Origin: Avena insularis
Taxonomy: Eukaryota; Streptophyta; Magnoliopsida; Poales; Poaceae
Direction: 5' to 3'
Assembly (NCBI GenBank): GCA_023614405.1
Contig: CM042689.1
Location: 279,999,533-280,063,532 of the forward strand
Length of the DNA: 64,000 nucleotides
The notes below the pieces were generated by a model. It did not search any database and had not been told where the DNA came from. It saw only the letters and a list, made by a program, of their open reading frames with translations. Each line of letters opens with the position of its first letter. The stretch's first letter is position 1. Shown one piece after another: positions 22,201 through 34,571 of the stretch. The position numbers and the translations under genes are program-made.

Positions 22201-22780
22201 CTCTGAACTTTTTGTGTTATTGAACTCATGTGCTCCTTTATTTGTTGGAAATGCAGCTCCTATTGGTTTAACCAATTCACCTCCTCCGCCAAAGGAATGC
22301 ATGGTTCTCACCGGCAACTTCATCAGCACCGCTGTCAAGCAAGCTAAAGATATTGCCAAGCCCCTCAACATCAACATCAAGGCGGTGGACTCCGTGATGA
22401 AGTACTCAGAGATTATGCGCCAAGCCCTCGAGCATATCATAAGCTAGAAACTTCATGTACCTGGGCTGGTGCAAGAATGTCGCTGGCAATGGTCAAGGTG
22501 CACTACAAAAATGCCGACATTGACATGGTGACCTCGGGTCTTCCCGACGTAGACGATGAAGGCCAGAAGATTTATCGCAAGGCTATCTGCATCGCTCGGG
22601 AGATTTGACACCAGGGTTGCCGAGTTGGTCGATCACAACGTCTTTGTGCCTCTTGAGATCATTGATGGCGACCACCAAAGCTCCTCTAAGTCCCTCAAGA
22701 CCACCAACTTTAAAGATGATCAGGATGACTCCCCTGCTGCCGACAATGCTGCTTCAAAGTCTCCTGCACCAGAGGAATAA
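19258..22780 (+). pseudogene. Antisense gene C of Tat-2: multi-exon Transposase_28-like protein
   Basis: Plus-strand gene antisense to Tat-2 pol. Exon 1 (19258-20316) holds a PF04195-like domain (NLSPNSIIALSNYVALCEGY). It matches gene A of Tat-1 in order and in words such as LSPNS and RSSDIANSDLKEL versus RSETRESDLRKL. Exon 2 (20409-20650) is Lys/Ser-rich. Exon 3 runs from 20722 to 21260 with frame breaks. A 5' part of the coiled coil starts at 21648, and exon 5 (21856-22161) is coiled coil (LKEKKKAADEQNQ). The last exon starts at about 22256 and ends at TAA 22778-22780 after a frame change near 22440. Exon 1 stays in frame but has four stops, all TAG (19423, 19903, 20008, 20134). Function unknown. 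TATA-like box, leader and splice signals suggest it was once an expressed gene. Confidence 0.75.
21300..21600. repeat. Polypurine-like repeats inside an intron of gene C
   Basis: Four diverged units of about 85 bp carry (C)TGTAGCCCCCAAG-type words followed by TTTAG(T/A)TTGA-like sequence (near 21304, 21391, 21476 and 21567). On the minus, coding strand of Tat-2 these read CTTGGGGGCTACAG, the same type as its polypurine tract. Confidence 0.6.
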
Positions 22781-23314
22781 AAAACACTTTGTAACATTTG
22801 TTTCCTCTGGATTTTTGTATGCGGAAAAACTACTATGTTAACTTAAGGCAGAAAAAGAATAGCTGTAAATTCCTGCTACTCAAGTACTAGTTCTAGCATG
22901 TAAATATTTTTTTAAGCAAGTGCTAGCTTATCCATTACTTTGGCTTTTATGCTTGACCTTTCATGAGTCGGAAGACTCGTAGTCGGAACCATGTGCTCAG
23001 GTGATGATGCCCAATGGCACAGTCAAAACCTAAGCACGAAATCGCCGACTTCAAGTGCCAAAAGTCACTACTCCAGAATCCACATAAAAACAATAAAGAA
23101 CGTGTAGACCAGAAAACTTAAGCTAATGCCCGTTGGCGGAATTTTCACAAGTGCAAATGCAAAGCTTGCGCATAAAGGTTTTATACGATCCAAAAATAAA
23201 CACTAAAAGAGGTAAAAGACTCAGGAATATGAGTGAACCAGAGAGCTTTATTTCATTGATCATATAAGAGGTACACAGTAGATAAAAAATATGCTAAGTG
23301 TAAAAAGGACGTTG
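22781..23314. other. Spacer between antisense gene C and Tat-2 integrase
   Basis: Holds the likely 3' untranslated region of gene C and the region after the integrase stop on the other strand. No coding frame of note. Confidence 0.5.
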
Positions 23315-23600
23315 CTATGATATGTTCCATGGCCGATCAAGCTCCGGGTAGTCATCATCCGAGTCACGTTGCTTATGCTTATGATCATCGTTGGGTCTAT
23401 CCTCAAGTTCACGATTTTGAACGAGGTAGTAAGACCCATTGAGCAGCGCCTTGCTTATGATGAACGGTCCTTCCCATGGCAGGGATAATTTGTGTGACTT
23501 CTTCTGCTTAAGTCGGAGCACCAGATCCCCCTCTTTAAACGAGCGAAGCGGCGACTATGGTAGCTGTGTAGCTTCTGCTGGTAGATGGCGGATCTTTGAC
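23315..23600 (-). pseudogene. Integrase C-terminus of Tat-2, severed by Angela
   Basis: Minus-strand continuation of the integrase frame that stops at 32459. Landmarks are IYQQKLHSYHSRRF, then LPWEGPFIISKA and PWNIS, matching the C-terminal region of the Tat-1 integrase (VYQQSLRNYHSC, SPWEGPYV, NPWNISYL). A frame change lies near 23520 and a TAG follows PWNIS. The Angela element with its ATGCC duplication separates this piece from the catalytic core by 8.9 kb. Confidence 0.85.
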
Positions 23601-23605
23601 ATGCC
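23601..23605. repeat. Target-site duplication ATGCC, left copy (Angela)
   Basis: Exact match to 32454-32458, directly abutting the LTR ends. Confidence 0.92.
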
Positions 23606-25510
23606 TGTAGGGGTTCGTAGCATGGAAAACAAAAAAATTCTACCGCATGCAAACAAACAAGCCAAGATCTATCTACTAGATTGTAGCAACGAGTCAATAG
23701 AGGAACTCACCCTCGAAGATTCCAAAGCGGTTAACGAGAGCAGATTCTCGTGGGTGATGTAGTCGTACTCTTTCCGATCTCAAGATCACGTAGACGATCT
23801 TCCGGTGCTGCGTTCTGGCAGCACTCCCGCAGTCGGTCACACGTTCGGTACTCGATGAAGACCTTCCTCTCCCTTGTTCTAGCAGGCAGCGGAGGTTGTA
23901 GCACTCTCCTCGCGATTCCGGCGACCTGGCGGCTCAAGTAGAGGGAGATCTCATGAGGCTTAAGCCAGGCGAGTGGTGTGGAGTATGAGAGGCCTTGGTG
24001 ATCTAGGGTTTAGAGGGCACCAAGGGGAGGGCTTGGCCGGTGGCTAGGGTTTGGGTAAACCCTAACTCAGCGACTTAGAGGATGCCCTAGGCGGCTGCCT
24101 TTGGAGGTGGTGGCGACTTGGGGCTAGGGTTTGGGGTGTGAGAGGTGTAGGGAAGAGGGGCACCCCTGCCCCTTCTTTTATAGGTGGGAGGGAGGCGTGA
24201 TTGGGAGGAGGGAGTCCTCCTCCAACTCCTCCTCCTTGGCGGCGGTGGAGGGAAGAGGACTTCCTCCCCAAGTAGGTTTCCTACTATCCCTCCACCAAGC
24301 AAACTTGCCGTTTGACTTTTCAAATTGGCGTTTGACTTTTCAAACTAGGATTTTATTTATCCCTTTATTTTGCTCAGCGATGACACCTAGTACATGATGC
24401 AACCATTCCAACTTGTTATGACACATTCATGTACCCTTCCCCTCCGGAGTGCCGGACCTTCCGGAACCTTCTAGAACATTCCCGATGAAAACACCGGAAT
24501 CATTCTCCAACTCTGAAACAGGACTTTCCTTATATGAATCTTATTCTTCGGACCATTCCGGATCTCCTCGTGATATCCCGGATCCCATCCGAGACTCCGA
24601 ACAACATTCGGTCTCTTACTCATCATTCCATAACTACTCAACAACATCGAATCCTTAAGTGTGTCTCCCTACGGTTCGTGAATTATGCGGACATGGTCGA
24701 GACACTTCTTCGAACAATAACCAATAGAGGAATCTGGAAATTCATATGGCTCCCATATATTTCTACGATTACTTTGTGATCGAATGAACCACTTACATAT
24801 GATACCAATTTCCCTTTGTCTCACGATAGTTTACTTATTCGAGGTTTTGATCGTCGGTATCTCTGCATACCTAGTTCAACCTCGTTACCGATAAGTACTC
24901 TTTTCTCGTTCCCGTTATATGTGATCTCTTGTGAGCCAGTCACATGCTTGCAAGCTAATTGGATGACATTCCACCGAGAGGGCCCAGAGTATATCTATCC
25001 GTCATATGGATGGACAAATCCCACTCTTGATCCATGTGTCTCAACCCATACTTTCCGAACACTCAATGCCATCTTTATAGCCACCCAGTTACGGTGTGGT
25101 GTTTGATGTCATCAAAGCATCCTTCCGGTGATGGTGATAAGCATGATATCATGGTCGAAGGAATTAGGTTACTATGTATCAGAAAGCTTATAGCAAATGA
25201 ACTATAATAAATGACTTGATCTTTATGCTACGCTTAACTATAGGAGTATGTCCATCACATCATTCTCCTAATGATATGACCCTGTTGTTAATAACATCTC
25301 TATGTTCATGATCAGGAAACCATGATCATATATTAACCAACAAGCTAGTTTAACAAGAGGCTTTACTAGGGACTCTTTTATGTTTACAAATCACACAAGT
25401 ATTAATGTTTCCTGTTAATACAATTATAGCATGGTATGTAAACATTTATCATAAGTATGAAGATATGATAATAACCACTTTATTATTGCCTCTTGGGCAT
25501 ATCTCCAACA
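23606..25510 (-). mobile_element. 3' LTR of Angela (1905 bp)
   Basis: Collinear with 30535-32453 over its whole length. Most differences are small indels and substitutions in the first 350 bp on the plus strand (the LTR's 3' end). Confidence 0.92.
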
Positions 25511-25520
25511 GTCTCCCACT
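25511..25520 (-). other. Polypurine tract of Angela
   Basis: AGTGGGAGAC on the minus strand directly precedes the 3' LTR start, as in other Angela/BARE elements. Confidence 0.8.
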
Positions 25521-28500
25521 TGCACTAGAGTCAATAATCTAGTTTCAAACCTTTGTGTATTCAACACCTATGGCTTTCTGGTGTCGTATGTACACGATTG
25601 CTAGTGGTCAACTGATCTCCGGATCTGACACTTCCAGGTCCGTGTGTAATTGCATGTCTTTGCGTCTCTACGCATCACTCATTCTCTAATGAGATGGCTT
25701 TGTACAAATTTGGTCCTTTGGTGTGACCTTTAGTTCTTTGGGGTTAAAACATGTTGATAATATTGTCGTACAATATATCTCCATAGCATTATCCCTGCTG
25801 TGAACTACACCTAGTTTGATAACAAACTACTTGACACAAATGCCCTCTTTTGCTGCTATAATAGCAGTTATATACTTAGCCCTTTTGTTGTAGTATCTGT
25901 CACAATATCTTAACTTTGGAACTCATCCAAATTCATTATGGAACTCTCATTCCATCATATTGTGCCACCCTTAGTTTAGATTGAGATAAACTTAATTTGT
26001 ACTTTGTGACAAAACTAGTATCAATGTAATTCATTTACAATGAACTAACCATCTATTTGTCACTTCTACAAAATAATATATTCTTAGTTCTTTTACAAGA
26101 TCATAAGAATATCTTTACTATCGTCCAATAATCATCTTATGAATCATTCTGGTATATGCTCATAACATTTAGAGCATAGGACATATCTGGATTTGTACAT
26201 ATCACGGTATGATTGATATAAATAGTCTTTGTGATTTCATACATCAAGTATCAATCTATACTTGAATCTTTGTTTCACTTACCAAGTGTCAATACACTTG
26301 AAATATATCATCAACATTGAACTCATTCAATCCTTTCTATGCGACAAGAACCTTTCTTGTAGTTTCTATATTGAACTCATTCAATACATCATCTATGTAC
26401 TTTCGGCACAACCATATTAGCGTCTATTGATGCCAAATATTTGGGTTTTTCCTAAGTCTTTCATCAGGATGAAATTCTTAATATGTGTTAATAAAAGATA
26501 CATCATTTCCAATCAACAATATGTCTTCCATATAATGTATTAGAAACATGTCTTAGTGCTCCCACTTAATTTCTTGCAAATGCAAGCATCTTCATTGTCT
26601 CCGATGAAATTAAACTATTTTAACAGTTTCATCATAGTGAAGATTCCAACTCCGCGATGCTTACTTCAACCATTGAAGTTTTCATATGCTTTTAGCATCC
26701 TTTGAATTAACAAAACCCTTTGGACTGTGTCATGCACACGTCCTAGGTAACCATTCTATTAGAAGAACTTGTTTTGTTTATTCAACACATAACAAAATTA
26801 TATGTCGTGGTTTCTATATTAATCCGTCTAGACTAAATATCGCTTAACGAAAGATCATATATTGTCATAGTCAACCTTTGAACATTGTTGTGAACTCTTT
26901 CCCAACATGTCGACTATTTCATAGATGTGAAACATCCATGTCTATTTCTTTATATATCCAAATACGACTGTAAGGTCTTGTACCTTTCCAGAGGGTTTTC
27001 AAGTTCAAAGCTTGATCTCTCGTATATGGAACTATCACGGATTTTATGGTTTCAAGCCATTTGACGGAGTCAGGGCCCATCATCGCTTCTTTGCATGTAG
27101 TCGGATCATTATCGTTAAATAATGATTTAACTCTCAAATCTTGGTATTTGATTGTTTACCCGACCTTCTTGTTTCAATAGGAACTTAGTCCTCCGTGACC
27201 ACAACCTTTGAGGCACGTGAGCCATGAGCATTGTTGCTGCCTCCGGAACACTTTTCGGCGCTACGCAACTCTGCACATATAGCTAAGGTTCTTTTAACCT
27301 TATCAAAGTTCTATTGTCCTCCCACTTAACTTTTCACGAAAAAATCCTCTTTAAAGAAACTTGACGTTCTAAGCGACAAACACTTTTGTCTTTGGTGTTA
27401 TGGAGGAATACGTAACTATTATTCAAAATTACATACAAAGATATGTTCATCCGATTTTGGTTGCAAACATCTTTCTTATGCATAGCATACCAATTTTTTA
27501 AGAAAGGACAACTTGGGTTTTATCCCAAACCATAACTTTATATGGTGTCAATTCAACGGATTATGATGGAGCTCTTTTCAGTGGAAAAACAGTAGTCTCT
27601 AGAGATTTTAATCTTTAAAATATAATGACAGTTTTATAAATTACACCTTTGATCTTACCATGTCAAACAAGGTTTAATTACATATCTCGAACGCTCCATA
27701 CTCTTATGGTGTTTCTAAAAATGCAAATCCATGGAACGATTCCTTAAATCTTAGGTATTATGCTAAACTTGTAACTCAAATATCTTCCTTTATGATCTTA
27801 TCATACACTATTTATATTCTTGTTACAATGATTTTGCACTTCATCTTGAAAATCTTTGAACTTTTCAAATGTTTCATACTTCATCCTTATTAAGTAAATA
27901 TTCATATATTCACTCAAATTCGGAGAAAACATATGAAGTTGAAATCCATCGCTCTTGACTACACATAATGGACTTCATACAACAATATGTACAAGTTCCA
28001 ATAAGCTAGTCATTCGTTCCCTTTTGGCCTATGAACGAAGTTTTAATTATCTCTAGGAAAGTTTCACAAGCGTCATTTGATCAAAAATCAAAAGGACTCC
28101 AAAATTCCATCCACATGGAGTTTCTTCATGGTTTCTTTCTAATATAATTTAAATGGCGATGTCACTTCCTAAGTGATCTTTCAATCAATTTGTCTTTCGA
28201 CATTTTTAGCACTAGTTTTGTGGATGTGATTTCTCCAACAAGATATGTGAATCATCCATCTTTTATGGATTATGGCAATTATTTGAACAACCCTTTTGTT
28301 CTCATAATGCCTGATAAAACAAATCTTGAAGGCAAGCTTTGATGTTTAACAAGCAGCACAATAACCCTTTATTTGTTCTCGATGAACATCATCACATATT
28401 CTTTTGCTAGTTACTTAGGCCATTGTAGTTCATGAATTGTGTTGTTTTGTATGACGATTCACACCAACAAATTCAGTATCAAATACTTAAGAACCACATT

Positions 28501-30518
28501 GTTTAATAAGCAAAGAATATATCCATAACATGTATATCATCTATATACTTAAGCTAAACAATTCTAGTCTTTTCTTTTCTGCCATATACTTATGAGATTC
28601 TCTTTCAGTATTTCTTTTTCTGTTTGAAAGAATCTATCAACATCAATAGTGGAGCCATATACATGACACATAGTCCAAAGCATGTATAGTAAAATACCAA
28701 TGTCTTTGGACTTGCACTTTGAAGTAGATCACCATCATCAAATGTTTGGTGTTCTTTCAAATTCCTTTCTTTAGTAATCTCTTGGTGTAGTAAACATTTT
28801 ACCTACATCAAATATTCACCCTTATCATGGAATCATCCATGATCAAGCTACTTTTAGCTTATAACGGTGAATCACGAGTATAATGTTGCTCTCCAAAACC
28901 TTTTGGAGGTTTAGGACAACTAGTGTCTCCAACCTTTTGCAAATTCTCATCAAATATGAGAACATGACTTTTGCCATATTATACTCTATCATGTTGCAAC
29001 CAAAACTTCATTTCAGATATCACAATATCTTCCACACATCATGGTTTCTGAAACAACTCTTTCAGATCCTAGATAACCTTGATATTAAGACAATCCTTTG
29101 AATATCAAGAATCATGAAGATAAACATCATACTTATATACTAACACTGGAATTGTTACTCTTGATTTAATACCAACTATTAAATTTCACAGAGTAATCGA
29201 AACTTACTGAAAGTTTGCAATGGGACTTTTGAACTTTAGATTAACACTTCAAAACAATACGATACCAGTTCGTAAAGTAACTAACCAGAATTCTATAGTT
29301 CTATCATCTCAATTAAAACTAAGCGCAAGGTGGTAAACGTATGCCAAGGACTACAACAACTATGCAAATTCACTTTGATTTAATTTATGATAAATAGTGT
29401 TCAAATTTTAATCATATTGCTGTTGAACTCCCACTCAAAACAATATCCGTCACATTGTTTTAGTGATCACACGAACCAAATTCACCACATCAAAACCGAT
29501 CATCACGAGAGTTGATGTAGCTTTAATGGCGAACAATCAACATGTTCATCATATCTACTATATGACTCATGCTTTACCTTTCGGTGATCCGTGTTCCGAG
29601 ACCATGTCTGTACATGCTAGGCTCGTCAAGATCAAACCTTAGCTTCCGCATGAGCAAATCTGGCTTGCTCACGTTGTATACACTCGTAGAATCTAACACA
29701 CCCGATCATCACGTGGTTCTTGGAAACAACGAGCTTTAGCAACGGTGCTTACTAAGGATGAACACTTTAAAACTTGAAATTGTGTGCTTGAGGGATCATC
29801 TTATAATGCTACCGTCGTGAACTAAGCAATACAAGATGCATAAAAGGATTAACATCACATGCAATTCATAATATGTGATATGATATGGCCTTTCTTCTTG
29901 TGATTCTGATCTCCATCTTTAAGCATGAACATGATCTCCATCATCACCAGCATGGCGTCAAGGTCAATGGCGCCGTTTCATGGTTGTTGTCCACCAGCTT
30001 GAACTATTACAACTACTTTGAATAGACACGCGGATCTTAACAGAATTTAAAGACAACCATATGGCTCCTGCCGGTTGTCAACTTACAATAAGGAACATTG
30101 CATACATAAAATATAATCACAATCATGGCCATATCACATCACAGCACACCCCTACAAAACAAAGTTAGACGCCTCTAATTTTCTTTGCATGTTTTACGTG
30201 GTTTGGGGCTTTCAATAAGTGTCGTTCTAACTTATGAACAAGAACCACAACATTGATACTAGTATTGTCAATCACCCGTTGTAAATTGAATCTTAACTAT
30301 GTTGGGAGAAACAGGCACCCGCAAATCCACTTATGCAATACAAGTTGCATGTCAACCGTGGAGCAAGTCTCATGAACGATGTCATGTAAGGTTAGCCCGG
30401 GCCACTTCATCCCACCATCCCGCAAGATGCAAAGTACACAAGAAGCAATCGACAACAAAAGCATCAACGCCCACAATGACCATTGTGTTCTACTCGTGCA
30501 ACAGATCTACATATAGAC

Positions 30519-30532
30519 ACGGCTCGATACCC
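30519..30532 (-). other. Primer-binding site of Angela, degenerate
   Basis: On the minus strand GGTATCGAGCC follows the 5' LTR after a few bases. It corresponds to the initiator-Met tRNA-complementary TGGTATCAGAGCC with mismatches. Confidence 0.65.
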
Positions 30533-30534
30533 TT

Positions 30535-32453
30535 TGAGGGGTTCGTAGCATGGAAAACAAAAATTTCTACGCATGCAAACAAACAAGCCAAGATCTATCT
30601 ACTAGATTGTAGCAACGAGTCGATAGAGGAACTCACCCTCGAAGATTCCAGCGGTTAACGAGAGCGATTCTCGTGGGTGATGTAGTCGTACTCTTCCGAT
30701 CAAGATCACGTGAGCGATCTTCCGGTCTGCGTTACGGCAGACTCCCTCCATGATCGGTCACACGTTCGGTACTCGATGAAGACCTTCCTCTCCCTTGTTC
30801 TAGCAGGCAGCGGAGGTTGTAGCACTCTCCTCGCGATTCCGGCAGCACGACGGCGTGGTGTCGGAAGTAGAGGGGAGATCTCGCAGGGCTTCGCCTTAAG
30901 CCAGAGCGAGTATGGTGGAGTATGAGAGAGGCCTTGGTGATCTAGGGTTTAGAGGGCACCAAGGGGAGGGCTTGGCCGGTGGCTAGGGTTTGGGTAAACC
31001 CTAACTCGGCGACTTAGAGGATGCCCTAGGCGGCGGCTGCACTGGAGGTGGCCGGCGACTTGGGGCTAGGGTTTGGGGTGTGAGAGGTGTAGGGAAGAGG
31101 GGCACCCCTGCCCCTTCTTTTATAGGTGGGAGGGAGGCGTGGTTGGGAGGAGGGAGTCCTCCTCCAACTCCTCCTCCTTGGCCGGCAGTGGAGGGAAGAG
31201 GACTTCCTCCCCAAGTAGGTTTCCTACTCTCCCTCCACCAAGCAAACTTGTCGTTTGACTTTTCAAATTGGCGTTTGACTTTTCAAACTAGGATTTTATT
31301 TATCCCTTTATTTTGCTCAGCGATGACACCTAGTACATGATGCAACCATTCCAACTTGTTATGACACATTCATGTACCCTTCCCCTCCGGAGTGCCGGAC
31401 CTTCCGGAACCTTCTAGAACATTCTCGATGAAAACACCGGAATCATTCTCCAACTCCGAAACAGGACTTTCCTTATATGAATCTTATTCTCCGTACCATT
31501 ATGGATCTCTTCGTGATATACCGGATCCCATCCGAGACTCCGAACAACATTCGGTCTCTTACTCATCATTCCATAACTACTCAACAACATCGAATCCTTA
31601 AGTGTGTCTCCCTATGATTCGTGAATTATGCGGACATGATCGAGACACTTCTCCGAACAATAACCAATAGAGGAATCTGGAAATTCATATGGCTCCCACA
31701 TATTTCTACGATTACTTTGCGATCAAATGAACCACTTACATACGATACCAATTTCCCTTTGTCTCACGATAGTTTACTTATCCGAGGTTTTGATCGTCGG
31801 TATCTCTGCATACCTAGTTCAACCTCGTTACCGATAAGTACTCTTTTCTCGTTCCCGTGATATGTGATCCCTTGTGAGCCAGTCACATGCTTGCAAGCTA
31901 ATTGGATGACATTCCACCGAGAGGGCCCAGAGTATATCTATCCGTCATATGGATGGACAAATCCCACTCTTGATCCATGTGTCTCAACCCATACTTTTCG
32001 AACACTCAATGCCATCTTTATAGCCACCCAGTTACGGTGTGGTGTTTGATGTCATCAAAGCATACTTCCGGTGATGGTGATAAGCATGATCTCATGGTCG
32101 AAGGAATTAGGTTACTATGTATCAGAAAGCTTATAGCAAATGAACTATATTAAATGACTTGATCTTTATGCTATGCTTAACTATAGGAGTATGTCCATCA
32201 CATCATTCTCCTAATGATATGACCCTTTTGTTAATAACATCTCTATGTTCATGATCAGGAAACCATGATCATATATTAACCAACAAGCTAGTTTAATAAG
32301 AGGCTTTACTAGTGACTCTTTTATGTTTACAAATCACACAAGTATTAATGTTTCCTGTTAATACAATTATAGCATGGTATGTAAACATTTATCATAAGTA
32401 TGAAGATATGATAATAACCACTTTATTATTGCCTCTTGGGCATATCTCCAACA
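30535..32453 (-). mobile_element. 5' LTR of Angela (1919 bp)
   Basis: Collinear with 23606-25510, starting TGTTGGAGATATGCCC on the minus strand at 32453. Confidence 0.92.
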
Positions 32454-32458
32454 ATGCC
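32454..32458. repeat. Target-site duplication ATGCC, right copy (Angela)
   Basis: Exact match to 23601-23605. The Tat-2 integrase frame resumes after it. Confidence 0.92.
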
Positions 32459-34490
32459 AATACGCGCTCTTCCTCGAGAAGGTCCACATCTAGGCGTATG
32501 TATTCTTCAGCATCATCTTCGTTCGTAGGAGGCAACTCTTGGTGAATCGTGAAGGATGTCGGAAGGCCGGATGGCTTCTGCTCCATATACCTTGAAATAA
32601 GGGGTGTAGCTGGTAGATCTATTGGGTTTAGTTCGTAAACTCCACAGCACAGATGGTAATTCCTCCGCCCAGGCTCCAGCTGCTCTATGTAGTGGTGCCT
32701 CAAGACGTGGCTTGATTCCCTGCAGAGTTAATCCATTGGCTTGCTCAACTTGGCCATTTGACTGTGGATGAGCCACATATGCTAGTCAAGTCAGATGACC
32801 TTCTCCCAACAGTAAGCTTCCAATTCTCCGAGTGACAAGTTGCTGCCATTGTCGGTGATAATGCTATGTGGGAGACCAAATCTCACCACTAGATCCAGGA
32901 CAAACCTAAGGGCAGTTGCCCCATCAAGCTTTCTAATGGGTTTAACTTCTATCCATTTGGTGAATTTATCAACTGCTACTAGCAGATGCGTAAACCCACA
33001 TGGTGCCGTTTGTAATGGACCAACCATGTCTAGCCCCTAGACTGCAAACGGCCAAGTTATTGGTATTGTTCGCAATTCTTCAGCTGGAACATGTGGTTGT
33101 CGGGCATAGTACTGCCATCCCATGCATGTCTCAACCAGCTGGTCGGCGTCCCCCTTCGCGGTCATCCAGTAGAATCCTTGCCGAAAAGCTTTGGAGACAA
33201 AAGATCGAGGAGCGGCGTGATGCCCGCAATCTCCGAGATGGATCTCATGAAGGATTTCAATACCTTCTTGCTGGGAAACACACTTAAGGTATACACCAGT
33301 GGTGCTTATTTTGTAGAGTTGTCCATTGGTTATGGTATAGCCCTTTGCTCGGCGTACTATTTGACAACTTTCGACTTCGTCGATGGGCAAAGTTCCGTGT
33401 ACAAGATATTCCATGAACGGTTTTGTCCAAGCCGGAGGGACCTTTGTCACTGTGTGAACGAAAGAGTCAACTCTATCCGGGTTCTCCGGGTCCGCTCCCT
33501 TAACGGATGGTGTCCGTAGATGCTCCATAAAAACGCTAGGTGGAATTTTTTTGCGCCCTGATCCAAGCTTTGACAGTAGATCAACCGCCTCATTTTCCTC
33601 CCTTGGGACATACTTGACTTCGTAGCCTAAGAAGATCTTGGCTATCTCGTCCACTTCGTCTCGATATGCTGCCATCATAGGGTTCCGTGTGTTCCAGGTG
33701 CCAGCCACCTGCTGGGCAACCAAGTCGGAATCTCCACAGCAAACTATGTGCTTGATCCCAATATCCTTGGCTACGAATAGTCCATGAATGAGTGCTTCAT
33801 ACTCCGCCATGTTGTTTGTAACCTCGAAGTGGATATGTAGAACGTAGTGTAGCTTTTCCTCTGTTGTGTGAGGCGTCCCGAAGCCTGCATCCTCCTTAAA
33901 GTATGTCGGAGAAGTGTACTGCAGTCCAGTCCTTTCACAACGTGATAAATGGCATCATCATTGGGGTAATGCTCCAGGTCGGTCCGTATACGGAGCCACC
34001 TGGCTAGGTAATTGCGGGGGTTTTCACTCTCTCTCTGAACGCAACACGCCAGATCGAAGATACTCACCACGCCGACGAACTTGGATCTCTGCTGTCCAGA
34101 CGCACGGGTGAAGCCGGCGGACTTGCAGCGATCTTCCACCATTATATCCTGCACATTGGCGGTTTGGGTGGGCCTTGAATTTTTCCGATCTTTGCTGGAA
34201 AACTCCGAAGAGAGATCCGACTTCGATCCTTCCGCGAACGTATCCTGCCCGTAGGTGGTCCGTGCGGGTCTTGACGCTCCTCCGACTTCCAGGGAACTAG
34301 TGCCCGAGTCGGTTTCGCCGATGAAGAGGTGGATGTCCCCTATTGGGACGATCGAGCAGCGGGTGGGGTTCGTCTTTGCCGGGATCCAGAACTCATCGGG
34401 AGGTATGATTGGAACGTTGCCGGAGAAGAGAACATGACCGATGGCTACGGTTTTGCCGATTCCCGCGAAGATCTTGGTCCTCGCCTATTG
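32459..34490 (-). pseudogene. Tat-2 gag fused to RNase H and integrase; protease and RT deleted
   Basis: On the minus strand the frame runs from about 34490 through a gag-like part (IPIGDIHLFIGE-type words, then QRESENPRNYLARWLRIRTD) to about 33860. Within a few dozen bases it reads an RNase H region (NNMAEYEALIHGL, 33810 on; VPREENEAVDLLSKLG). Protease and reverse transcriptase are absent, so an internal deletion joins gag to RNase H, with a frame change at the join. The integrase zinc-binding region (CGHHAAPRS) and core (GLDMVGPL, TDNGSN, QSNGQVEQANG) follow to 32459, with a stop at about 33034 and a frame change near 32790. The Angela insertion cuts the C-terminus off. Confidence 0.85.
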
Positions 34491-34510
34491 TAGAGCCTAA
34501 AGCGCCTCTT

Positions 34511-34530
34511 GGCCCATGGTGGGCACCAAC
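34511..34530 (-). other. Primer-binding site of Tat-2
   Basis: On the minus strand GTTGGTGCCCACCATGGGCC directly follows the LTR end CCACGACA. Grass Tat elements typically have a TGGYGCCCACC-type site here. I do not assign the tRNA. Confidence 0.65.
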
Positions 34531-34571
34531 TGTCGTGGTATTGCCGACGAGTACGCCATGGATGGGTCCTC
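34531..34571 (-). mobile_element. 5' LTR of Tat-2, 3'-terminal 41 bp
   Basis: Matches 18146-18186 of the 3' LTR almost base for base and then stops at the TCCTC duplication where the Tekay element is inserted. Confidence 0.9.
34567..34571. repeat. Target-site duplication TCCTC, left copy (Tekay)
   Basis: Exact match to 47274-47278, abutting TGTAACATCC. Confidence 0.92.

Larger units (their letters stand above)
25511..30534 (-). pseudogene. Decayed copia gag-pol interior of Angela
   Basis: The interior has the length expected of an Angela gag-pol region but no frame longer than about 70 codons on the coding strand. One relic is readable near the 3' end: at about 25905-25843 the minus strand gives DTTT and, after a frame change, KYITAIIAAKEG. 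This corresponds to the RNase H motif TTEAEYIA..AAKE of copia elements. The composition is A/T-rich, and many codons look like transitions of a former coding sequence. I cannot delimit gag, protease, integrase or reverse transcriptase by eye. Confidence 0.6.
23606..32453 (-). mobile_element. Angela/BARE-type Ty1/copia retrotransposon, nested in Tat-2 integrase
   Basis: Complete 8848-bp insertion bounded by ATGCC duplications (23601-23605 and 32454-32458). On the minus strand the LTRs start TGTTGGAGATATGCCC, the well-known start of Triticeae Angela/BARE/WIS LTRs, and end CCCCTACA (left) or CCCCTCA (right). The 5' LTR is the right copy (32453-30535), then a Met-tRNA-type primer-binding site, a 5.0-kb interior without long frames, an AGTGGGAGAC polypurine tract and the 3' LTR (25510-23606). 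Confidence 0.93.

Noticed and set aside
19258..22780. Calling the antisense genes active transposases
   Set aside because: The family name comes from annotation history; no catalytic triad is visible and their place in Tat elements points to an accessory role.
23606..25510. Treating 23.6-25.5 kb and 30.5-32.5 kb as a segmental duplication of host DNA
   Set aside because: TG/CA ends, exact ATGCC duplications, primer-binding site and polypurine tract show an LTR pair.
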